Below are positions 24,399 to 31,657 of a DNA stretch of 33,889 nucleotides, one piece after another. The notes below the pieces were generated by a model, which searched no databases, was not told the origin of the DNA, and saw nothing but the letters and a program-made list of their open reading frames with translations. Position numbers and translations under genes: made by a program. Source of the DNA: Candidatus Jorgensenbacteria bacterium (GTDB taxonomy: Bacteria; Patescibacteriota; Minisyncoccia; UBA6257; GWB1-50-10); the NCBI GenBank assembly GCA_011050075.1, contig DRGK01000016.1, positions 1-33,889 on the forward strand, given 5' to 3'. Within the stretch, counting starts at the first letter, position 1. Every line of letters starts with the position of its first letter.

Positions 24399-26108
24399 AA
24401 AAAGATGGATACTCCGCCGCCTACGTTTTGTCCCGACTGCAGGGAGCAGCGTCGGCTTGCATTTCGCAATGAGAGAGCACTCTACAAGAGGAAGTGTGAT
24501 CTCTGTGGGAAAGAAGTCGTTTCTCGCGTCTCATCTGATGCACCATACCAAATGTACTGTCAAAAGTGCTGGTGGTCAGATACATGGGATCCGCTTGAGT
24601 ATGGTAAGGACTACGATTTCTCAAAACCATTCTTTGAACAGTTCAAAGAATTACTTCAGAAAACACCACACATTGCTCTGCTTAATTTTAATACTGTAAA
24701 TAGTGAGTGGGTGAACCAAGAGACAGATGTAAAAAATTGCTATCTTGAGGTCGGTGGGCATTTTAATGAGGATTCCGCATATAATACATATCTCTTACAT
24801 GGAAAGGACTGTTTTGATAACTATTGGGTAATGCATTCCGAACTGTGTTACGAATGTATTAACTGCGAGCGTTGCTACCGTACAATATTTTCCCGCGACT
24901 GCTTTAATTGTCGAAATGTTACACTTTCGTTTAATTGTCGAAATTGTTCTGATGTATTCGGGTGCGCCGGACTTCGTAATAAGAGATATTATATTTTCAA
25001 TAAACCGTATTCAAAGGAAGAATATGAAAAATTTATTAAGGAAAATCCCATTACCTCGCACGAGAATCTTAAAAAAATAGAGGAAAAAGCTCAAGAAGTA
25101 CGACTTTCTATTCCTCACCGCGACCGATTTGTAGTGAAATCAACACATGTAAGCGGTAATCGTATCCTGGAATCAAAAAACACACATAACTGCTGGAGTG
25201 TTGAAAATATGGAGAACGTGAAGAACTTTTATATCGCACTCCAGATGAAAGATAGTTATGATGGTTCTTCAATAGCGTGGGGAGAACTAGTGTACGAAAA
25301 TGCACATTCTGGTGGGGTATATAACACAAAATTTTCGGCGTTTAATTTCGGAGCAGGTGGTAGTTCAGGCGTACAAGAAAAAAATACTTCGTATCTGGAG
25401 TATTGTCATACTGCGCCAGGAAGTAACTATTGTTTCGGGTGTGTGAATCTCAAAAAACAAGAGTACTGTATTTTAAACAAAAAGTATTCGAAGGAAGAGT
25501 ACGAAGTGCTCATACCTAAAATTAAAGAACATATGAATACTATGCCGTACATCGACAGTAAGGGTAGGACATATGCATACGGAGAGTTCTTCCCCTCGGA
25601 ATTTTCTCCATATGGGTATAACGAAACGGCGGCGATGGATTTCTATCCACTCACGAAAAAAGAGGCGCTTGAGAAAGGATATTTATGGAGTGATTACGAA
25701 CAGGAGATACATCACGAGTTCTCTGATTACAAGATTCCTGACGATATCAAGGATGTGAAGGATGATGTTTTGAAAAAGGTACTCAAAGACGAGGTAACCG
25801 ACAAGGCATACCGTCTGATCCCGATGGAGCTGCAGTTTTACCGTCGGATGGGTATTCCTATCCCGCGCCGTTCACCGTTACAGCGCCATAAAGACCGGAT
25901 TGCCAAGCTCTTACCGCGGAAGCTCTTTGATGGGAAGTGCCAGTGCGCCGGTGAGCAATCAGATAGCAAGGTGTATATGAATACATCAAAAAATCACCAA
26001 CCGCACGAACCTAGTGAACATTGTCCAAATACATTCAAAACGCCGTACTCATCAAACAAGCCAGAGATTGTATACTGTGAACAGTGCTACCAAGCCGAGA
26101 TTTCATGA
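24324..26108 (+). CDS. Tandem zinc-ribbon solenoid protein 4 (degenerate C-terminal ribbon)
   Basis: 594 residues. N-terminal ribbons are intact (CQNC, CPDCR, CDLC, CQKCWW). The first half keeps CYECINCERCYRTIFSRDC and CRNCSDVFGCAGLRNKRYYIFN; the second half ends in FGCVNLKKQEYCILNKKY and GEFFPSEFSPYGYNET. The C-terminal module has lost ligands: the Cys cluster before it is replaced by KDEVTDKAYRLIP, and the usual LCPxCRH reads RRSPLQRH. CQC, HCPNTF and the final CEQCY are kept. The reading frame is clean, so this is divergence and not decay by frameshift. Joined to both neighbours by ATGA. The first solenoid-like region also differs from other copies in length and sequence, as expected for the variable part. 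Confidence 0.9.
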   Translation: MNQETKTCQNCKQEFTIEPDDFAFYKKMDTPPPTFCPDCREQRRLAFRNERALYKRKCDLCGKEVVSRVSSDAPYQMYCQKCWWSDTWDPLEYGKDYDFSKPFFEQFKELLQKTPHIALLNFNTVNSEWVNQETDVKNCYLEVGGHFNEDSAYNTYLLHGKDCFDNYWVMHSELCYECINCERCYRTIFSRDCFNCRNVTLSFNCRNCSDVFGCAGLRNKRYYIFNKPYSKEEYEKFIKENPITSHENLKKIEEKAQEVRLSIPHRDRFVVKSTHVSGNRILESKNTHNCWSVENMENVKNFYIALQMKDSYDGSSIAWGELVYENAHSGGVYNTKFSAFNFGAGGSSGVQEKNTSYLEYCHTAPGSNYCFGCVNLKKQEYCILNKKYSKEEYEVLIPKIKEHMNTMPYIDSKGRTYAYGEFFPSEFSPYGYNETAAMDFYPLTKKEALEKGYLWSDYEQEIHHEFSDYKIPDDIKDVKDDVLKKVLKDEVTDKAYRLIPMELQFYRRMGIPIPRRSPLQRHKDRIAKLLPRKLFDGKCQCAGEQSDSKVYMNTSKNHQPHEPSEHCPNTFKTPYSSNKPEIVYCEQCYQAEIS

Positions 26109-27775
26109 ATACCGAGACGAAACAGTGTAACAAGTGTAAGGAGGCGTTTATCATTGAGATAGACGATTTTGCGTTCTATGAAAAGATGGGTGTGCCGGCA
26201 CCCGTTCTTTGCCCTTCGTGCCGATTTCAGCGGCGTTGCCTATTCCGGAACGAAATGACGCTATATAACCGTACGTGTGCTCTTTGCGGAAAATCTGTTA
26301 TTTCAATGTACAATCCAAAATCGCCGTACACTGTTTGGTGCCATAAGTGCTGGGACTCTGATGTATGGGATCCCTACTCTTATGGACAGAAGTACGATCC
26401 ATCACGACCATTTTTTGAACAGCTTGGAGAATTACTCAGGCGCGTGCCGAAGAAGACAACGGTTACGAGCTCAGGCGCGGGACCGAACATAAACAGTGAC
26501 TACGCAAACATGGCGGGTGGGAATAAGAACTGCTATTTCGTGTTCAATACAGGAAACTGCGAGGAAACGATGTATTCCCGCGGTCTTCGGCAGTGTCGCG
26601 ATACAGTAGATGCTTACTTTGGTAATGATATTGAACGCTGTTATGAAACAGTGAACGTACAGGAATCCTCAGGAGTTATGTGGGGACAGAATGTGACTGG
26701 GAGCCTTGATTCAACTTTTCTTTTAAACTGCAGCGGCTGTAGCAACTGCTTCGGCTGTGTGAATTTGCGCAACAAGTCATATCATTTTTTCAATGAACCG
26801 CTTTCAAAAGATGAGTACAAGAAACGAGTTAAGGCAGTTGTTGGAAGTTATGCCGGTACAGAAGAGATGCGACGTAAGTTTGAAGAATTTGCTCTAAAAC
26901 ACCCACGTCGAGAAAACAGTAATCTAAAAACAGTAAATTCTACGGGAAATTACCTCTTTGAATCTAAGAATCTCTCAGACTGTTTTGAGGCTTCAAAGTG
27001 TGAAGATTGTAAGTATGGTTTTTCAATTAAGCTCGCGAAGGACAGTTACGATTCTATAGGGTACGGATATTCATCAGAATTGCTTCTTGAGTGTGTGGCA
27101 GTAGGGTATGCACAGCATATCATCGGTTCCTACTGGGTTGAGATGGATTCGCAAGATGTAGCATACTCTTTCGCTATTCGTAATGGTAAATATTGCTTCG
27201 GGTGTGATGGATTGAAGGGAGCAGAGTACTGTATTTTGAACACACGTTATGAGAAAGAGGAATATGAACGCTTACGAGAGCGTATTGTTGAAGAACTCAA
27301 GGCAGCGGATGAATATGGACTCTTTCTTCCTCCCGCACTCGCACCCTTTGCTTATAATGAGACAGTTGGACAAGATAATATGCCGCTTACGAAAAAAGAG
27401 GCGCTCGCAGCAGGATTTCGGTGGGAGGATGAGCTGCAGATGACGAAAGGTAAAGAAACAATGGTGCCCGATGATATTCCGGACCACATTAAAGACGTTC
27501 CTAAGTCTATTACGGACGAGGTTCTCAAATGTGTTTCATGTGAGAGAAACTACCGAATTACTCCCTCTGAGCTGAGGTTCTATCAAAAGATGATTATTCC
27601 CGTTCCGCGAAAGTGCTTCTACTGTCGGCATGCCGATCGTCTCAATCGTCGCGGACCTATGAAAATATTTGATCGTACATGTGATATGTGTAGTAAACAA
27701 ATCAAAACGGTCTACGCACCCGACCGGAAGGAAATCGTCTATTGTGAACAGTGCTATCAATCAGAGATTGTATGA
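26105..27775 (+). CDS. Tandem zinc-ribbon solenoid protein 5 (short C-terminal subtype)
   Basis: 556 residues. Ribbon 1 CNKC and CPSCR with KMGVPAPVL in place of the usual PPPT; ribbon 2 CALC and CHKCW. Central blocks: GGNKNCYFVFN, RGLRQCRDTVDAYFG, CSGCSNCFGCVNLRNKSYHFFN, then the linker KHPRRENSNLKTVNSTG, EDCKYGFSIKLAKDSYD and GLKGAEYCILN. Differs from the other copies by lacking the HM..PY.D...Y.YGEFFP linker (here EYGLFLPPALAPFAYNET) and by a simpler C-terminal module with four CxxC pairs: CVSC, CFYCRH, CDMC and CEQC, laid out like the N-terminal pair of ribbons. Most similar to the next gene; the two probably arose by duplication. Joined to both neighbours by ATGA; the frame upstream to 26084 lies inside the previous gene. 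Confidence 0.9.
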   Translation: MNTETKQCNKCKEAFIIEIDDFAFYEKMGVPAPVLCPSCRFQRRCLFRNEMTLYNRTCALCGKSVISMYNPKSPYTVWCHKCWDSDVWDPYSYGQKYDPSRPFFEQLGELLRRVPKKTTVTSSGAGPNINSDYANMAGGNKNCYFVFNTGNCEETMYSRGLRQCRDTVDAYFGNDIERCYETVNVQESSGVMWGQNVTGSLDSTFLLNCSGCSNCFGCVNLRNKSYHFFNEPLSKDEYKKRVKAVVGSYAGTEEMRRKFEEFALKHPRRENSNLKTVNSTGNYLFESKNLSDCFEASKCEDCKYGFSIKLAKDSYDSIGYGYSSELLLECVAVGYAQHIIGSYWVEMDSQDVAYSFAIRNGKYCFGCDGLKGAEYCILNTRYEKEEYERLRERIVEELKAADEYGLFLPPALAPFAYNETVGQDNMPLTKKEALAAGFRWEDELQMTKGKETMVPDDIPDHIKDVPKSITDEVLKCVSCERNYRITPSELRFYQKMIIPVPRKCFYCRHADRLNRRGPMKIFDRTCDMCSKQIKTVYAPDRKEIVYCEQCYQSEIV

Positions 27776-29445
27776 ACAAAGAAACAAAACAGTGCCAGAA
27801 CTGCAAGCAGGAGTTCAATATAGAACCGGATGACTTTTCGTTTTATGAGAAGATGGGTGTGCCAGCGCCTGGATTGTGCCCTAACTGTCGTATGAAGCGG
27901 AAGCTTGTGTGGAGGAATGAGCGAATATTCTATAAACGTATATGTGATCTTTGTGGTAAATCAATTATCACAATATTCCACCAACGTTACCCATCGCCTA
28001 TATATTGCATTGAATGTTACCACTCAGATAAATGGGACCCATATTCGTATTTTGAGAAGTATGATAGTGCGTATCCGTTCTTTGAACAGTTCAATAAATT
28101 AATGATACGTATGCCAAAGGCAGCTCTTATGATTGGGACGGCTGAGGGTACTTTAAATGTTAATAGTGAATATATAAACTTTGCGGGCGGTAACAAAAAC
28201 TGTTATCTCATCTTTAATTCAACGATGAATGAGGATTGCAGCTACTCGAGAGGAATTATTAAGTCTCGGAATACGTTAGACACATATTTTACTGTTCAGG
28301 TCGAGTCATGTTATGAGGGAATCAATATAAATAAGAGTAACAGTATTGTGTATGGGCAGAACACAAATGATTCACTCAACTCTTTATTTGTTTTGAACTG
28401 CGTTGATATCCAGAACTGTTTTGGCTGTGTGAATCTGCGACACAAGTCGTATCACTTCTTTAATGAACCACTTGAGAAAGATGAATGGGAGAAACGTGTT
28501 TCTGAAATTCGCGGTAGTTATCAGAAAATGGAAAAGGCGAAGAAACAGTTTGAGGAATTTTCATTGAAGTTTCCACGGAGAGAGAATAGTAATCTGAAAA
28601 CGGTGAATTCTACCGGTGAATATATCTTTGAGTCAAAGAATTGTCATGTGTGCTTTGAAGCATTTTCCTGTGAAGACTGTAAGTATGGGTTTTCAATCAA
28701 GCTCACAAAAGATAGTTATGATGTAGTGGGGAGGGGAGTCAAATCAGAACTGCTTCTTGAAACGGTTGCGTGCGGTCATGGCTGTTCAAAAATAAATTGC
28801 TCATGGGCTGTAGAAGCATCGCATGATATAGAGTACTCATATGATGTCCGTTCGTCTGAATACTGTATCGGGTGTGTAGGGATAAAGCATGCAAGATATC
28901 GTATTTTAAATAAGCAGTATTCAGAAGAGGAATACAAAAAATTAAAAGACCAAATCGTTGAAGAACTAAAGAAAAATAGTGCGTACGGCTTATACTTCCC
29001 GCCGGAACTTTCACCATGGGCGTACAATGAAACACTTGCGGAGGATAATTATCCACTCGGCAAGGAGCAGGCAATCGCGGAAGGATTCAGGTGGGAGGAG
29101 GATATCCCACGGACTCGCGGTAAAGAAACAATGAAGCTAGAGGAGGTTCCGGATCATATCAAGGATGTAGATGATAGTATCGTAAACGAGGTACTCGTGT
29201 GTACTGGGTGTGGATACAACTATCGACTCATTCCATCTGAACTGGAATTCTATCGGAGGATGGTACTCCCGGTGCCGCGAAAGTGTTTTGACTGCCGCTA
29301 CCGTGATCGCCTGCGCCGCCGGGGTCCATTCAAGCTTTATGAGCGTAAGTGTGATAAGTGTGGTAAACAAATCAAGACAGTCTATGCACCCGACCGCAAA
29401 GAAATTATCTACTGCGAGACTTGTTACCAAAATGAAGTTGTATGA
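27772..29445 (+). CDS. Tandem zinc-ribbon solenoid protein 6 (short C-terminal subtype)
   Basis: 557 residues, sister of paralogue 5. Ribbon 1 CQNC and CPNCR (KMGVPAPGL), ribbon 2 CDLC and CIEC. Shares GGNKNCYLIFN, CFGCVNLRHKSYHFFN, FPRRENSNLKTVNSTG and EDCKYGFSIKLTKDSYD with paralogue 5, while the part between (NEDCSYSRGIIKSRNTLDTYF) has changed. The C-terminal module again has four CxxC pairs (CTGC, CFDCRYRDRL, CDKC, CETC), and the linker is AYGLYFPPELSPWAYNET. Ends with CETCYQNEVV where the other copies have CEQCY-x-(A/S)-E. Joined by ATGA on both sides. The near-equal length and the conserved linker blocks make the pair useful for defining which positions vary. Confidence 0.9.
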   Translation: MNKETKQCQNCKQEFNIEPDDFSFYEKMGVPAPGLCPNCRMKRKLVWRNERIFYKRICDLCGKSIITIFHQRYPSPIYCIECYHSDKWDPYSYFEKYDSAYPFFEQFNKLMIRMPKAALMIGTAEGTLNVNSEYINFAGGNKNCYLIFNSTMNEDCSYSRGIIKSRNTLDTYFTVQVESCYEGININKSNSIVYGQNTNDSLNSLFVLNCVDIQNCFGCVNLRHKSYHFFNEPLEKDEWEKRVSEIRGSYQKMEKAKKQFEEFSLKFPRRENSNLKTVNSTGEYIFESKNCHVCFEAFSCEDCKYGFSIKLTKDSYDVVGRGVKSELLLETVACGHGCSKINCSWAVEASHDIEYSYDVRSSEYCIGCVGIKHARYRILNKQYSEEEYKKLKDQIVEELKKNSAYGLYFPPELSPWAYNETLAEDNYPLGKEQAIAEGFRWEEDIPRTRGKETMKLEEVPDHIKDVDDSIVNEVLVCTGCGYNYRLIPSELEFYRRMVLPVPRKCFDCRYRDRLRRRGPFKLYERKCDKCGKQIKTVYAPDRKEIIYCETCYQNEVV

Positions 29446-31226
29446 ATCAAGAAACCAAACAGTGCAACAAGTGCAAGGAAGCGTTTGTCATTGAACCTGA
29501 AGATTTTCAATTTTATGAGAAGATGCAGGTACCACCACCAACATGGTGTCCGGAATGTCGACTCATTAGGAGGTTGGTGTGGAGGAATGAATCAACACTC
29601 TATAAAAGACCATGTAACGCACCAGGGCACACAGAAGATGTTATTTCTATGTTTTCAGCCGATAAGTCTATTGTGGTCTATGACCAGAAGTACTGGTGGT
29701 CCGATGCGTGGGATCGGTTAGCGCAAGCGGGGCAGGACTATGATTTTTCAAAGCCGTTCTTTGAGCAGTTTAGGAAGTTACTACGGAGCGCTCCGATGCC
29801 CGCACTATCAACGGGATATCCAACAATGGTGCGGAGTGAGTACTCTAACTGGGCGGGCGATCTAAAGAACTGTTACCTCATTGTAGATGCGGATTTTGTT
29901 GAGGATTCCGCATACGGTTCGGGAATTATACACTGCAAGGACTCATTTGATATTGATTTCACGCGCCATTCGGAACTGTGCTACTTCAGCTTTGATATTG
30001 AGAAATGCTATCAGACCGTCTACTCGGTGAGCTGTAAAGACTGTAGCGACGTGTATTTCAGCAAGGACTGTGTTGGATGTTCACATTGTTTCGGATGCGT
30101 TAACTTACGGAATAAAAAATATCACATATTCAACAAAGCATACTCTCAGGAGGAGTACGAGGCGAAAATCAAGGAATTTGGTTTGGGTTCCTATAAAAAC
30201 CTTACAGACCTAAAAGCGCGCTCTCAAGAACTGTGGCTTAAGTATCCCAAGAGAAGCTATCGAGGACTGCACAATACGAATGTTAAGGGGGACTACGTGT
30301 ACCACTCTAAAAACGTTCAGTATGGGTTTCTAATTACGGACGTTGAGGATAGTAAGTATATAGCGCTCATCCACTCAAAACCGACAAAGGACTGTTATGA
30401 TTACACCGACTGGGGGGATAACGTCCAGAGCATATACGAGAGTATGAGCGTTGGTCTCGGTGCTGAAAAAATACGGTTCAGCCATCTCGTGTTCGCCAAT
30501 GCTCGGGAAGTGGAGTACAGCTACTTCTGTACCAGGTCATCAAATATGTTTGGATGTGTGGGACTCAAAGATAAGCAGTACTGCATTCTCAATAAGCAGT
30601 ACAGCAAGGAGGAGTACAAAGAGCTTCGTGAGAAAATTATTGAGCATATGAATAAAATGCCGTACGTTGATGCGGCACAACGAGTGTATAGGTACGGAGA
30701 ATTTTTCCCTCCAGACATGAGTCCGTTTGGATATAACGAGACGGTAGCATATGAGTACTTTCCACTAACTAAGACAGAGGCGGTTGATGGTAAATACAAG
30801 TGGAAGGACGCGGAAGAAAAGAACTATCAAGCAACAGTAAGAGCGGATGAGTTGCCAGACACTATTGATGCAGTTCAGGATTCAATTACTAAAGAGATTA
30901 TTGGTTGTGAACATGGAGGTACCTGCAATCACAAGTGCAAAACTGCTTTCCGGATTATTTCTCAAGAACTTCAGTTTTATAAGAGAATGAACCTGCCGCT
31001 TCCGCGACTGTGTCCGAGTTGCCGGCATTATGAACGAATAGCTTATAGAAATCCGCTCAAGCTTTGGCATCGCCAGTGTATGTGTGACTACAAAGTTTAT
31101 GAAAATACCATAAAGCACCAACATCATCCAGATGGTAGGTGTCCCAACGAGTTTGAGACCTCATACAGTAATGACAGAAAAGAGATTGTCTACTGCGAAC
31201 AGTGTTATCAAGCAGAAGTTATATGA
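29442..31226 (+). CDS. Tandem zinc-ribbon solenoid protein 7 (variant ribbon 2)
   Basis: 594 residues. Ribbon 1 CNKC and CPECR (EPEDFQFYEKMQVPPPTW). Ribbon 2 has the variant seen otherwise only in paralogue 2: RPCNAPGHTEDVISMF and YDQKYWWSDAW, so the usual second pair of Cys is missing. Middle: DLKNCYLIVDADFVEDSAYG, CYFSFDIEKCYQTVYSVSCKDC, CVGCSHCFGCVNLRNKKYHIFN; second half MFGCVGLKDKQYCILNKQYSKEEY and GEFFPPDMSPFGYNET. C-terminal module complete (CEHGGTCNHKC, CPSCRHYERI, CMC, CPNEF, CEQCY). ATGA joins it to paralogue 6 upstream and to the nucleotidyltransferase downstream. The shared variant ribbon in two genes 8.6 kb apart suggests a separate subtype and not random decay. Confidence 0.9.
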   Translation: MNQETKQCNKCKEAFVIEPEDFQFYEKMQVPPPTWCPECRLIRRLVWRNESTLYKRPCNAPGHTEDVISMFSADKSIVVYDQKYWWSDAWDRLAQAGQDYDFSKPFFEQFRKLLRSAPMPALSTGYPTMVRSEYSNWAGDLKNCYLIVDADFVEDSAYGSGIIHCKDSFDIDFTRHSELCYFSFDIEKCYQTVYSVSCKDCSDVYFSKDCVGCSHCFGCVNLRNKKYHIFNKAYSQEEYEAKIKEFGLGSYKNLTDLKARSQELWLKYPKRSYRGLHNTNVKGDYVYHSKNVQYGFLITDVEDSKYIALIHSKPTKDCYDYTDWGDNVQSIYESMSVGLGAEKIRFSHLVFANAREVEYSYFCTRSSNMFGCVGLKDKQYCILNKQYSKEEYKELREKIIEHMNKMPYVDAAQRVYRYGEFFPPDMSPFGYNETVAYEYFPLTKTEAVDGKYKWKDAEEKNYQATVRADELPDTIDAVQDSITKEIIGCEHGGTCNHKCKTAFRIISQELQFYKRMNLPLPRLCPSCRHYERIAYRNPLKLWHRQCMCDYKVYENTIKHQHHPDGRCPNEFETSYSNDRKEIVYCEQCYQAEVI

Positions 31227-31657
31227 GGAGTAAGTTCAAACATGGCGTTGTTTTTGGTGTATTTGATAAATTTCATCAGGGGCATCAATTCTTTTTGAAA
31301 AAGGCAAGCGAGCAGATAGAGAAATGTACGGCGATAGTGGCGCGCGATGCCGTAGTTGGAATTTTGAAAAACAAGAAACCGGGTGATTCAGAACAGGTTC
31401 GTCTTGCTAATGTTTTAGCTTCAGGACATATCACTAATGCTGAACTTGGAGATGAGAAAACCAGTGCTTATGATGTTATAAAGCGTCTTCAACCGAATGT
31501 GATTTGTCTTGGATATGATCAAAAAGCTCTTGAGCAAGACCTTCGTGATAAAATGAATAAAGGCATTATTCATATAATTCCTATTTTTGTGATTGAAGCT
31601 CACCAGCCAGAGCGCTACCACACTTCTCTTTTAAACGATGTAGGGCAAGAAACATGA
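31223..31657 (+). CDS. HxGH-type adenylyl/cytidylyltransferase embedded in the zinc-ribbon array
   Basis: 144 residues. Rossmann-type nucleotidyltransferase of the TIGR00125 kind: VVFGVFDKFHQGHQFFLKKA, with H18-Q-G-H21 as the HxGH nucleotide-binding motif; then LANVLASGHITNAEL and LQPNVICLGYDQ, the LGYDQ block typical of FAD-synthetase-like and glycerol-3-phosphate cytidylyltransferase-like proteins. The end (HQPERYHTSLLND) resembles the S-T-S-x-L-x-x-x motif near the active site. Such enzymes couple a phosphorylated small molecule to AMP or CMP with release of pyrophosphate; the substrate cannot be told. The ATG at 31223 lies in the ATGA overlap with paralogue 7; its own stop overlaps paralogue 8 in the same way. 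Upstream in-frame sequence to 31202 belongs to the previous gene. Confidence 0.88.
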   Translation: MRSKFKHGVVFGVFDKFHQGHQFFLKKASEQIEKCTAIVARDAVVGILKNKKPGDSEQVRLANVLASGHITNAELGDEKTSAYDVIKRLQPNVICLGYDQKALEQDLRDKMNKGIIHIIPIFVIEAHQPERYHTSLLNDVGQET

